Of a DNA stretch of 64,000 nt, positions 1 to 11,475 are shown one piece after another. The translations under genes and the position numbers were made by a program. Numbering within the stretch: the first letter of the stretch is position 1; each line of letters begins with the position of its first letter. This stretch comes from Bretschneidera sinensis (taxonomy: Eukaryota > Streptophyta > Magnoliopsida > Brassicales > Akaniaceae), in the NCBI GenBank assembly GCA_023935145.1, contig CM043701.1:75157317-75221316 (forward strand), in the 5' to 3' direction. The notes beneath the pieces are model-generated. The model did no database searches and had not been told where the DNA came from. It was given only the letters and a program-made list of their open reading frames with translations.

Positions 1-1188
1 CAACCTAAAAATTAAACTAAGGTGAGGACAAAGATCTTAAGGTGAACTGAAACTACATGGCCACCTCACATATTTATGTTTTTCCACCGATGGTTTAATC
101 ATGGCCAGTGAAGCACAAAAAATATAGTTGTGCCCGAGCTCAAATATAACCAAGGATTTCATCCATGGCTAAGCAAATATCGGATCTTATGATATATCAA
201 ATTAGCTCATTTCTTAAGTTTTAAACACAAAATGCAATTCAATTTTCTTGTGTTGTGTGTGTGTGGTCTTGTTGTTTGCTACAGTATGTAACCTAAGATG
301 TATAGTAAGAAGTTCATGTATACAGTTTGTTATTTGCTTCAAAATAGCAAATTAATAAAAGAAAAAAGGCAAAATTTACATTCCTATTTAAATTGATTAA
401 TTAAATGTTTATTTGTATAAGCAAACATTTCAAGTTATGGTAATTAACAAAATGAAATTTTGTACTAACTGTTTTGGACTATTGGGGAATACTACATTGT
501 GCACCAACTATTTAGGACTAAAATTGCCCCAACCACATCATTTGATTAAAGTTAGTTCTATAATTTGAGATAAAATGAAAAACAAACTGAAACCCGAAAT
601 GCTAAAAATAGAGAGCGGCCACAAAGGTTTGGTTAGAGCCAAAAAATCCTTGGTGATGGTTTTTATTATTTTATTTTATAAAAAAGGTTCAACTATGGAT
701 GGACTTGGAAGCAAAGAAAGCTTTGATCCTCATCACTCATATTAAAAGCTTTGATCCTCATCACTCATATTAAAAGCTTTGATCCTCACATTTCTAAATG
801 GGTCTAGATGCACATAACTAAATTAATAATGAAAATCAAGATAGTGCGAGTTGTAGGAAATGAGTCACATCATCATGTGATGTGCTTTTAACAATTATCT
901 GCACAAAGGAGAAATAAAAAGATAAGAAGATGAGAGAATTGGGCTTCATGGAAAGAGTTGATGTGGAGGAGAGAGGTCTCTAGAGTGAGAAAGAAAACAA
1001 AAAAAAAGGTTGAAGATTCTTTTATTTACAATTATAACGCAAATATTCATACTTGAATGAGGTATTATAGCTAAATTTTTGTCCAAAATAATTGGAGTTG
1101 TAAGTTATTGTTGGTATTTGTCTAAGGTTTAAACATGGTTCAAACATAGTTAAAGTCTAAACCAAGGTTGGAAGAATAAATTTCAGCA
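1..1188. other. Intergenic, no gene seen
   Basis: AT-rich sequence with stops in all frames and no protein motif that I recognise. It holds only a short tandem repeat (listed separately). A stretch at about 478-540 loosely resembles 25490-25550, which may be a shared old repeat. No promoter or RNA gene could be supported. Confidence 0.6.
721..788. repeat. 28-bp tandem repeat, about 2.4 copies
   Basis: The unit begins CTTTGATCCTCATCACTCAT and restarts at 721, 749 and 777, a period of exactly 28 bp. The first two copies are identical and the third is cut short after TCCTCA. Near identity implies a recent local duplication. Confidence 0.9.
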
Positions 1189-2140
1189 TGTTAAAGGAGT
1201 GCACACATGTGTGTGCACACCTTTATTCATCAAGGCAAAAAAGTGCGCACAGCTGTGAAAGGGACAACATCAGTGTGCGCTGCACCTCTCCCTCACCAGA
1301 GCCGCACAGCCCAGCAAGGAGGAAGTTTTGGTAGAGGGCAGCGTCACACCTCTCCCTCACCAGTGCCACACCGCCCAGCAAGGAGGTAAAAAGGGGCTTT
1401 GCCTAGCGCCGTACCACCTCCTGTTCAGTGCCTAGGCGCTAAGCACACTAAGGCACACACATACAACTTGGTTAAGCCTCTTGTTAGGTGCCTGGATGCA
1501 AGGTTAAAATGTATAGCACCACTTAGGATTGATGGAGGGCCATGATTGAGTGGTCATCAAGATCTAAGGGTGGAGAATGACACTCAAGATTGATCAAGAA
1601 GTTGGTGCACTATATAAAGGGTCACCTAGCTTCATTCTCAACATAACATTGTGACATAATTTGAGATCAATTGTAAAGAGTGAAAAGACACAATACAAGA
1701 AAGAATTGTGTGAGAGTGCAAAGATACAAAACACAAGAGGGACTCATTGTAGAGAGGCTGGTTGTAAAGAAGAGAGAGTAGTATAGATAGAGAGCATTGT
1801 AATAGTTCTTATCATCTTCTTTCTTCTCTTCTTGGTTTCTTCAAGAACTTGAGGTTTCTTGGAGAGGGTTGCTGTAATTTTAAAGAACCGTTGATTTAGT
1901 GCAGAGAGTTCGAAGGAACTCACGGGGACGTAGGCACATTGCCGAACTTCGATAACAAATTGCTTGTCTTCTTTCCTTCTTTGATTTCTGTTCCTGTTTT
2001 CGATTCCAAACCTTTACAAGTCATTCTAGACTTGGATGTTTGGAAGATCACCACCTGGGCATCTTGTCAAGGTGATTTCCAATAGTTATTATTATTATTA
2101 TTATGGAAACGCTAACTTATTAATTTAAAGAACAAATTAA
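1189..2140 (+). repeat. Probable old copia-type LTR fragment
   Basis: A TATATAAA box lies at 1611-1618. About 300 bp downstream comes ACGGGGACGTAGGCACATTG (1921-1940) followed by CCGAAC, a phrase typical of the R/U5 part of plant copia LTRs. A possible TG start (TGTTAAAGG) is at about 1189. A 40-bp GC-rich segment is repeated at 1283-1322 and 1347-1386 with a 64-bp period. No partner LTR, PBS or TSD was found, so both ends are guesses. It may instead be a solo LTR or an unrelated repeat. Confidence 0.4.
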
Positions 2141-2186
2141 CATTGTGCCCTAACTAATGTTGGATAAATATATCTTCACGTGTTAT

Positions 2187-2699
2187 TATTGGTGTAGTTT
2201 GTAATATTATGTGAGACAAGAATCCACACATTAAAAATAAATAATGAGTTTGAAAGCTTTATAATATAATTGTTTATAGCTATGCAAGACATAACTTGCA
2301 CACGCGCATGTAGCGCTTTAGTAGCACACTTGGCACTTGACACTTGAAAAATAAATAATTATATTATTTCATTTTTCAAAATTGAAATGGTACTTAATTA
2401 ACTACCATATAGTTGTTTTATAAATAGACGTAACATTTTGTGTGTAAAGGACATGACTGTTTATATAGGAAAATACATGTCATTTGGTAATGCATGTTCA
2501 AACTCAACAAATAAATAAAAGACCTATCAGGAAATTTTCAAATTTCTCTGTTCCTTCTATTCTTCAATCACCTAAAAGTTTTATTTGTTAAAGGCTTTGT
2601 TGTATCCTAGAGAAGATTTGCTTTTGTTTTAATTCCCATATAATGTGGAGGCAACACACCTCAAAGTTGGCCCTTTAATTCTAATTTATTTTTCTAACA
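2187..2699 (+). repeat. 5' LTR of element A
   Basis: Collinear with 23685-24206. Shared landmarks include GCTATGCAAGACAT, TTAATTAACTACC, a TATA-like ATAAATAGAC at about 2420, CATTTGGTAATG and TATCCTAGAGAAGA. The terminal TG has become TA (TATTGGTGTAG); the 3' end is TTCTAACA. Many substitutions between the two LTRs indicate an old insertion. Confidence 0.88.
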
Positions 2700-2749
2700 A
2701 TTGTAAGAAGATATTACAATAGAGTCCGATGCAAATTCTACCATCTAGA

Positions 2750-5700
2750 TAATGAATTAGGACTTCATCAAATTGGATTGCTTTGATGGCACAAATATCA
2801 CTTGCTGGAAGGAAAAATGGTTTTCCTACTTACTACCTTGAAAATATATTATGAACATGATCTTGAATTGCAGCCACTACTTGAACCGAGTGTAGAGGAT
2901 ACTGAACAGATTAAGGCACAAAGGAAGAAGTGTGAAGAAGATGCGCTAATTTGTCGAGGACACATTTTGAACACATTGACGGATTGCCTTTATAACTTAT
3001 ATTCAAATTTGAAATCACCAAAGGAGACTTGGACAACCCTGGAGTCAAAAGTATAAAAATGAATGAAAAGGTATTAAAAAATTTCACACTCAAAGATTTT
3101 GAATTTTATATGAATGACAACATGCCAATAATGGATCAAGTCCTTGAGTTGCAAGTCCTTGTGACTAAATTGAGTAAGGAAATTAAAGTTCTTAATGCAC
3201 TATAAGTAGGGGCAATTCTTTCTAAAATTCCTCCTTCGTGGAATGAGTATAGAAAGGAGTTTTTTAATTCCCCTAAAAGTTTCACCTTGGAGTGCTTTTA
3301 AACACATTTGTAGATTGAGGCTGAAATTTGTTCTCAAGAGGCCCAATTTGTAAGTTGTAAAGTGAACTTTGTGAGTACAAACAGTTCTGGTAAAAACCAT
3401 AATTATTTAAAAAATCAACAATAAAGGAACCACCTTTGAAAAATCCAACAACAAGGAAAACATATTCTACTACAACTATGGAAAAAAAGGGACATTATGT
3501 CAGTGAGTGCAAAAACAAGAAAAATGATGGTTCTGCTAATATGATTGAGAATGATGTTAAAGAATTAATTGCTATGGTGTCGAATTTGAATATTAGTATA
3601 GTGACTGAAGTTAACATGGCAACAACATCCAAATCTACAGAATGGTGGCTTGATTCTGGTGCTACCATTTATGTGTGCAACGACAAAATTCAATTCAAGA
3701 CCTTAAAGGAATTGATTGGAGATGAAGTTATGTGAATGGGAAACAATGCTAATTCAAAAGAGGAAGGAAAAGGTACTATGAATTAAACTTTATATCTAGA
3801 TAGAAACTTAGCTCAATCAATGTATTCCATTTTCCTAAAATTAAAAAGAATATTGTTTATGCAAGTCTGTTGAACAAGAAGGGATTCAAATTATTTATAG
3901 AATCCAACAAGATTATTGTATCTAGGAATGCTATATTTGTTGGGAAGTGCTACATTTTGTGATAGCATGTTCAAGTTCAGTATTTATGAAATAAATAATG
4001 TTTTTATTTATACTCTTGAGTTCAATACTTTATGGCACGTTAAATTAGAACATTTAGATTTTCTTTCTTTAAATCATATGTCTAAGCATGGTTATATCTC
4101 ATTCGGTGATAAATGTGAAATTAATATTCAAGCTAAGATGACAAAGAAACCTTTTTGCTAAACGAAATACTCAAATATTAAAATTAATTCATTTTGACAT
4201 ATGTGAATTAAATAGTCTTCTAACAAGAGGTGGTAAAAGATATTTCATAACTTTTAGAGAGGTTTGTTCTCATTTTATGTATGTCTACTTATTGAGAACT
4301 AAAGATGTAGTTTTTTTAAAAAAAATTTAAAGAATATAAATTTGTTGTAGAAAATCATAAAGAAAAGAAATTTAAATTTTTTTTTTTGTTCTGATTGAGG
4401 TGGGGAGTACTTTCCTGATGATTTTTCTTTGTTTTGTGAAGAACATGGAATAATATATCAGAAGTCTACTACTTATACTCCACAACATAACGGTTTAGCT
4501 GAAAGAAAAAAAAATGAAACATTGGTTAACATGGTTAATACTATGATTTTAAATGAAAATTTTCCTTTTAATCTCTGAGGTAAAGCTATGTTGACTGCAC
4601 GTCACATTCATAACAAAAATCCTTCAAAGAAAATAGATGTCTCAAATTATAAACTTTGAAAATGAATAAAACCTAATCCGAATTATTTTAAAATTTAGAG
4701 ATGTGTAGCATTCTATAAAGTTCTTGATCCTTAAAGGACAAAGGCAGGTCCTAGAGGAATTAAGAGCTTCTTTATAGGATATGAACAAGACTCTAAGGAA
4801 TATAGACTTTTGGATATTAATTTAAATGTTATTTTTTTTTTATTTTTTTCATGCTCAATTTATTGAAAACAAATTCTTGCATGATTCTAATGTGAATGAA
4901 CCTAATAAAGTAGATGGTCAGTCCTCTACATCGGTACCTAATTCAAATATGATTCCTAACACAATTGAAAATGGTGAGAAAATATTCTACTAATCTTTTG
5001 GAACCTAGGTTTTATTTCTCCACAATCTATTGTTTTCCTCATGGAAGGAAATAGAAATAAAGTGTACAATAAAATACCCATGTAACTAAATGTAGAAGAT
5101 GATCCTAGAACCTTCAGTGAAGCAATGGCTTCTAAAGATGAAACTTTTTGGAATAAAATTGCCAATGATGATATAGGCTCAATTATGTCCAACAATGTTT
5201 TGGTTCTAGTGGATCTACCACATAATTCAAAACCAATAGGATGTAAGTTGGTGTTTACGAGGAAGTATAACATAGATGGGATGATACAAACCTTAAAAAC
5301 AAGACTAGACGTCAAGGGATTCATGCAAAAGGAAGGCGTTGATTATTTTGACACATATGCTCCAATGGCAAGAATAACATCCATAAGAGTGCTTTTGGCG
5401 TTGGCCTCCATATTTCAATTATATGTGCACCAAATGGATGTCAAAACTAATTTTTTGAATGGAGATTTAAATGGGGAAGTATATATGGAGCAACCCTGAA
5501 GGTTTTATACTTCTTGGAAACGAAATGAAAGTTTGTAAACTAGTAAAGTCTCTTTGTGGATAAAATAGGCTCCAAAGCAATGGCATGAGAAGTCTGGTAA
5601 TGCAATACTATCATATGGCTTTGTGCACAATAGTGTAGATAAGTGCATGTATTCCAAGTTTACACAAGATTGTGGAGTGATCATATGTCTCTATGTAGAT

Positions 5701-6005
5701 GACATGTTGATTTTTTGGTCTAATATGCTTGGAATTTTAGAAACTAAGAAGTATCTTACATCAGTTTTCAAAACGAAAGATCTAAATAAAGTAGATACTA
5801 TCTTGAGAATTAAAGTGAAAAGAGACAATAAAGGATTTTATTTAAATCATTGTCATTATCTAGAGAAACTATTTCATAAATTTAGTCATCTTGGAATCAA
5901 GAAAACTAACACTTTTTACGATTTCAGTGTGAAGTTTGAAAATCCTGATAGAGCTATTACACAACTTAAATATGCGAGTGCTATAGGTAGCCTTATATAT
6001 GTTAT
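2750..6005 (+). pseudogene. Copia gag-protease-integrase-RT remnant (element A, first part)
   Basis: Polyprotein of a copia element, broken by many stops and frameshifts. In order: a gag (UBN2-type) piece at about 2755-3056 with the phrase CRGHILNTL; a protease motif WWLDSGAT near 3645-3670; a GAG-pre-integrase piece at 3916-4161 (LWHVKLEHLDF); an integrase remnant including YTPQHNGLAERKK near 4470-4510; then RT from 5125, with KTNFLNGDLNGEVYMEQP and the catalytic YVDD at 5692-5703. RT is cut at GSLIYV by insertion B. It would have supplied structural protein and replication enzymes to the virus-like particle; it cannot do so now. Confidence 0.9.
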
Positions 6006-6894
6006 TGTAACGACCCATCCCGGGTTGGCCACCCTCGAGATGGTGTCGTCACATTTTGAAATCCCAACATGATACATGTATGCAATAATATAAAAATATC
6101 AACTAAAATTAAAAATTCCATCCAATCCTTAACTCTTTTCAGAGAAGATACCAAATCATCCTCCTTTCAGAAACAATATATACATATAACAAAATGCATG
6201 AAAAGATTTTTATTACAAACGTTTCTTTCTTCTTTCTTACAATGTCTGAGGACTTAACCATGGGACTTACTTAAAGTAGTTTCTTCACTATTAGCTCTAA
6301 ACTCTATCTGCCCTACCCACTGCCTGAAAATTTTCAACAATGAGGAGTGGGATTCACAAGCTCAATGAATTAAATTTACTAGAAGTACTCTATTATATAC
6401 TTCTAGTCACATCTTATAATTCAATATTTTCTAATTCACCAATATAAATCATCTATTTCTTCACAGATAATCATTCATTCTTTCAAATAATCTTCCCATA
6501 ATCATTCATCTATTATCTCATATAAATCAATAATAACATCCTATTATAATTTCAATCATTTATCAATCCCATCTTAAATTAATCATCAAACATATCAATT
6601 TTTCTTCTCATATATTTAATCATCTTGAGATTATAATTTAACATCATTATTTACCTCGTTATGAGGTTCACACCATATAACCAATCAATCGAAAAATTTT
6701 TATCATATAATATCGTCATATTTCTTTCTTATCATATCTTTCTCTCTGTGAGACTCATTTGTTTATCAATAAATTCATAATCAAGAATGATACTTTAGTA
6801 TCTCAAGCAAAATGCAATGCATGAATTTAAATTATTAAATCATTTCATATTATCATTTTGGGAACGTCTTCCCACATGTCGACATGTTTCAGCT

Positions 6895-7187
6895 TAGACC
6901 GACTGCCTTCCTGGTTCTTTATTTTCATTTAGACTGGCTGCCTTCCTAGTTCATTCATTGTCAGCTAGACCAGCTGCCTTCCCGGTTATTTTATTTTCAT
7001 TTAGACCGGTTGCCTTCCCGATTATTTTATTTTCATTTAGATCGGTTGCCTTCTCGATTCTTTTATTTTCATTTAGACCGACTGTCTTCCCAGTTCTTTT
7101 ATTTTCATTTAGACCGATTGCCTTCCCGATTCTTTTATTTTCATTTAGACTAGCTGCCTTCCCAGTTCTTTTTATTTCATGCATATG
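6895..7187 (-). repeat. 36-bp minisatellite inside LTR B, 8 units
   Basis: Units restart at 6895, 6930, 6966, 7002, 7038, 7074, 7110 and 7146, a near-constant 36-bp period, each with TAGACCG and TGCCTTCCC cores. The last unit plus its flank is then duplicated once more with a period of about 62 bp, up to about 7270. Because 36 is a multiple of three, both strands stay open and give repetitive 12-residue peptides; these are probably by-products of the repeat. Confidence 0.9.
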
Positions 7188-7745
7188 AATATTAATATGA
7201 AAACAAACAGACCAGCTGCCTACCTAGTCTTTTATTTTATGCATATGAGCAATAATATGAAAACAAGCATACATTCAAGCATTCAATTAGTTATCCAGCT
7301 CTTTCTCAAAATTATAATTTTTATTATGTTCATTAAATTATCTCCTCATACATCATATCAAATTATCAATCATAGCTTGTCAAGAATTTCATTTATCCTT
7401 TCATTATATATATTTCATCAACTCATTATTTCAATAATATTACTTCTTCTATAATAATTTTTTAACATATCAATTATTCATATAATATCAATCAACCAAC
7501 TTTCATATATCATCTAATCGTAGCTCAATAATTAATTCAAATATCATCACTTTATATCTCATAATTATCTCGATTACTAAAAGTAAATCTAACTCACCAC
7601 ATAGCACTTAAAGCTACCCGTGGATCATCTCATTGCCTTTCCTGCTCTTTTTCAGCAATTTCACCCGATTGCTGATCATCAACACCTGACATAATATTTA
7701 TATTAAAATTTCTAATTTATTCTTCAATTCTTCCAGAATTCATAC

Positions 7746-9081
7746 TGATAAGGGCTTAAATAGTCATATTTAAGCCCCTTAATTTACATTTATTAAGCCA
7801 TAGTTTATGTTATTTTAGTCTAGTTTACTTCATTTTTGTGTTTTACATGGTTTTTATAGGTCTATGAAGAAAATGAAGCATTTTGGAAGCTTAAAAGGAA
7901 GAAAACTGGAAAACCTAGAGCAGATACTGTCGGGAGTGCGATCGAGCGCACCAGGAAGGGCGATCGAGAGCAGCATTGCGATTGAGTGCACATGTACGGG
8001 CATGAATAGTAAAGCGACATAACCTGTTTTTGGAAATAAAGGAGTTTTTATTTTTTAGGAAATTTAGGGTTTCCTGAGTCTTCTAGGATTATTCAACCCC
8101 TATAAATACACTTGTAAAAACACAAATTAGATATCCTTTCTTTTATCTTTTAATCTCCCTTTGGAGTAGATCTCCCTTTTAGGGGATCAAGCTCTCTTTT
8201 AGTTTTAGCTTTTGTTCGGGGAGGCCAAAGGCTGGACGAGCCCGAAGGAAGAGATTGTGGAGACGAATTAACGACTCTTCTCCATAATGTTTTCGGGTTT
8301 TTTCTTTCATTTTTATCTTATTATGTGTAATTAACTTTTTGGTAAGGGCTTGGTTAAAGCCCTAATTATGTTTACTCAATAATTCAGTATTGGCGCCTTT
8401 GGGATATTTATGTTGTGTTGCTTAACTTGATTAATGCCTATGTTTATTTAAAATTCCTCATATGTATATGTCTGATCAATATGTACATGTGGTATGGACT
8501 TGTTAGTTAGACCAATTTGGATGACCGAGTCCTGGGTCTGACATTAGTAACAAAAGATATCCACATCGGATTCTTGAGTTAATCAACATGGGAAACTGGG
8601 AGTAGATACCATGCCCTAGGTCTCATGTGGTTGTCGATTTCCATAGTACCTATGCTCTCTTAAGGAACAATTCAGTAGATACCATGCTGAATCCCTTAAG
8701 ACAGAAAAGAGTTAGAGTAGATACCATGCCTAACTCGTTGCTTAGGGAGATCAATCGCTTAAGGAGTAGATACCATGCCCTTAGGTTGACAAACATTAGG
8801 TATTCATGATATGAGTAAAGCATTGGCATACTGTTTTGTTGTGGTAACATAATTAGTGGTGGATATCAAGTTCCTACGCCTTTATCTTTATTATTTCAAA
8901 CTCAATAGTTATTTCTCTTGCTTTTACTTCATTATTGCGAAACTAATTCTAAATCGAACTTTACCAATCCCTATGGAGATGATCTTGCATTCGCACACTA
9001 TGCTACTGTAGACCTTGTGCACTTGCAAGTAAAACAAGTACGATTATTTACTTATTTATTTAGGTAGATAATCGCACAACA
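7746..9081 (+). repeat. 5' LTR of element C
   Basis: 1336 bp, matching 15815-17126. It holds palindromic GTGCGATCGAGCGCAC at 7936-7951, a TATAAATA box at 8101-8108 about 150 bp downstream, a CT-rich leader, and the hairpin array at 8659-8785. It ends CACAACA just before the PBS. Confidence 0.95.
8659..8785 (+). other. Array of small hairpins in the transcribed part of LTR C
   Basis: Three consecutive inverted repeats: CTTAAGG (8659) with CCTTAAG (8694-8700), plus an inner ATTCAG/CTGAAT stem; GAGTTAG (8709-8715) with CTAACTC (8730-8736); and CTTAAGG (8758) with CCTTAGG (8779-8785). The loops share nearly the same sequence, AGTAGATACCATGC, while the stems differ. The region lies downstream of the TATA box, so it should be part of the RNA. 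No known function is assigned. The 3' LTR lacks one of the hairpins. Confidence 0.8.
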
Positions 9082-9087
9082 AGTTTT

Positions 9088-9105
9088 TGGCATCGTTGCC
9101 GGGGA
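9088..9105 (+). promoter_or_regulatory. Primer binding site, tRNA-Asp type (element C)
   Basis: TGGCATCGTTGCCGGGGA, complementary to the 3' end of plant tRNA-Asp apart from two changes (GCC to ATC). Both changes are C-to-T or G-to-A transitions. It sits six bases after the LTR end. Confidence 0.9.
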
Positions 9106-9254
9106 TTGTGCTAAATTTCTTTTTGGAATTATTTTCGTTAGTTTTATTTTATTTTATTCTATTCCATTTTATTTTTATTTTTATAAAAAAAAATCAGATT
9201 TATTCCTTCTTTTCGTTTTTTGTTCAGGTGTACTGCAGAGGAATTTCTGTCCTC

Positions 9255-10303
9255 ATTGCGATCGAGTGCACTCCTTGGTGCGATCAAGCACAAGCCCAGT
9301 GAGATCGAGCGCTATTCTTGGTGTGCTCGAGCGCAAAAGCTCCAGAGAGTACCCGAGCAGCAGTATTGAAACTGCTGCACTGAAGCTTTTCAACTAATTC
9401 CTTCGAAGGAGAAGCACCAATGGTGGAAGCTACATATACTTATCTAGCTGCTATGGAGAGGAAGCTCGATATACTTATAAACACCATGACTGCTCAAAAC
9501 ATCTCACCTGGTCCACGAGCCAAACAACTCTAGATATGTGCTATATTTTCTCGTTTTGATCACACTACTGACACTTGCCCTTTATATTTATCTGTAGATC
9601 AAGAGCAAGCGGACTATGTGGGATCGAAAAAACTATAACATTTATGCAAATACCTACAATCCTGAATGGCGGAATCACTCATGGAGCAATAATCCAAATG
9701 CCTTGAATGTTCAAGGGCAACAAAGGAACTCCCAACAAGCAGCCCACTCAGTTCCTGAATCAAAGAAAAACGACCTAGAGAGTCTTGTGATACAGTTGGC
9801 AACTCAGCAACAATAATTGATGACCTCACAAGATCAGTTTATGTCAGAAGAAAGGCAATTTCGGACTGAGATAAGACAAACCACTGCAAGGTATGAACAA
9901 GCTATTCAAAGATTGGAAGTACAAGTGGGGCAATTGGCTAAAGAGCTGAGTGAACGACAACAAGGTGTTGTTGAGCAAGTTTTTCATGTCCATCACATTG
10001 ATCCATTGGAGACCACCCTCACCCATTGTTTCAATGGATCAGATGTTGAGCTAAAATTTGAGGATGTTACTGATGACATCATCGACACTATGCACCTCCT
10101 TGAGGCCTCTTCAAAGCATCCAAGTAAGTACACCAATCCATTTGACCCTCATGTGCCTACTAATATTATTTTTTTCCATTTTATTGTACAGGCACCTAAC
10201 TTGGAATTCAAGCAATTGCCAGAGCACTTAACTTATGCTTATAAGGGAGAGAATAAGACACCACCTGTGCTAGTTGCTGTCAATCTTAGTTTTGGGGAAA
10301 AAT
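9255..10303 (+). pseudogene. Truncated gag plus RT N-terminal scrap (element C)
   Basis: After a leader with CpG palindromes (9255-9335) the gag remnant starts near 9419. Compared with element E it lacks about the first 235 gag residues. It keeps the coiled segment (AAMERKLDIL), a decayed zinc-knuckle region (CAIFSRFDHTTDTC, second Cys changed to Phe) and the Gln-rich tail. An open stretch at 9817-10303 joins the gag tail (RLEVQVGQLAKEL) straight to APNLEFKQLPEHLTYAYKGE, which resembles the segment just before Athila-type RT. The protease and its flanks are therefore deleted. Stops interrupt the first half, so no functional protein is expected. Confidence 0.8.
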
Positions 10304-11475
10304 AAGGCTTGGTCCAGTTGAAGATGTTAAACTTAGAACTCATGGGAGGCACCCCAGACTTATCCTTTTCATTTTAGTATTTTTATTTTGTTTATATTTA
10401 TTTTTAAATATCTAGTATTTTTATTTCTTGTTTTCCGGAACAATGTTTATTTTTCTTTGTCAGGTACTTAGTGCATGCATCCAGTTCAAGTTTGGGGGCA
10501 TGTTAAAAGCAAAGCAAGCAACCTAGTTCTCCATCTCCCAGGTCAGATCTTTCCATGCCACACACATTGGGGAAAATGTGTATTTTAAGTTGGGGGGTAG
10601 TACGAGATACTAGATACTATCACACACGCACTTGAAACACATGCACACTCTAAGTCCTAGTTTTTTTTTAGGAAGATAAATGCATGTTCTTTTAGTAAAC
10701 AAAAATTTTGGTTGATTTAAAAATTTGATAACACTTTATTAGTAAGCTTAAAAGCTAGAACACATAGTGTTGCAATGGGAATTTTACAAAGTTTAGTTAC
10801 CTACCTCAAGGCACCTAAGAATTCACGAGTATGATCTAAATTTGCTCGAGCACAATTAACACGCATTTGTGTGGGGTATAATATATAATTCTCTTGTATA
10901 TGTTTCCATAATCGAACTATAATCCGATAACTTGTTGAAATGAACACTTTAGCATAAGAAAAATAAAGAAGAAGAAAAATAAAGAAAAATGTTCATCATG
11001 CAAAAAGTGATAAAAAAAAGCTTCTAATGATCAGTAAAAACTTTCCACTGAGTAACTGGGCCTCTTGCCTCAGTAAGCATTGAGTGTACACGTCAAAAGG
11101 TGGGAATTTCATTAAGAAGTATAAAAACTAGTTAGTTTCGTAGCCTTTTTTATTCGAGTTAGTAAGTCCTTAGGGGTGTCTTTACACCTAATGCCCTAAA
11201 ACCATCTGGTTTGGGAGTCATTGGCTAAACACTCGTTACAAGGGTCAAATAGAAAGCTTGATGGAACTCAACATGGTAAAGATCGCATGATAAAAAGAAA
11301 AATAAAAAAAAAGTAAGTATTATGCCATTTTTACTCTCTTTGATAAGGAATTCGATAAAAGTTTGGGCATCAAAACCCTATACACTAAAATTATATAGAA
11401 GCCCCATCTTATATGTGCTAATTCATCACACACAAATCGAACTTGCGATGCCTTAAGCCAACCGTAGGTAAGTAA
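10304..11475 (+). other. 3' non-coding region of element C, first part
   Basis: Starts with the conserved box (CTCATGGGAGGCACCCC at about 10337-10353), then PPT-like CAAGTTTGGGGGCATG (about 10488-10503), hairpin ACACATT..AATGTGT (10562-10580), a second PPT-like AAGTTGGGGGGTAG (10587-10600) and one copy of the 70-nt module (11041-11110). It runs collinear with 46849-48082 of element E up to GTAAGTAAT, where D begins. Confidence 0.85.
11041..11110 (+). other. 70-nt stem-forming module (element C copy)
   Basis: Outer arms TTTCCAC and GTGGGAA enclose an inner perfect inverted repeat ACTGAG (11047-11052) and CTCAGT (11069-11074). The sequence recurs in D, E and G, usually twice in tandem, and is better conserved than its surroundings. 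Function unknown. Confidence 0.8.

Noticed and set aside
721..788. Possible CRISPR-like or satellite array
   Set aside because: Only two full 28-bp copies and one partial copy without spacers, in a plant genome; a simple tandem duplication.
2182..2186. GTTAT before element A, considered as its target duplication
   Set aside because: The 3' side of A (24207-24211) reads TTTTC. The same 5-mer around B is a genuine pair (6001-6005 and 17576-17580); the occurrence before A is coincidental.
6951..7188. Overlapping open frames on both strands with 12-residue repeats
   Set aside because: They are produced by a 36-bp minisatellite (period divisible by three) inside a non-coding LTR; no start context or homology supports a gene.
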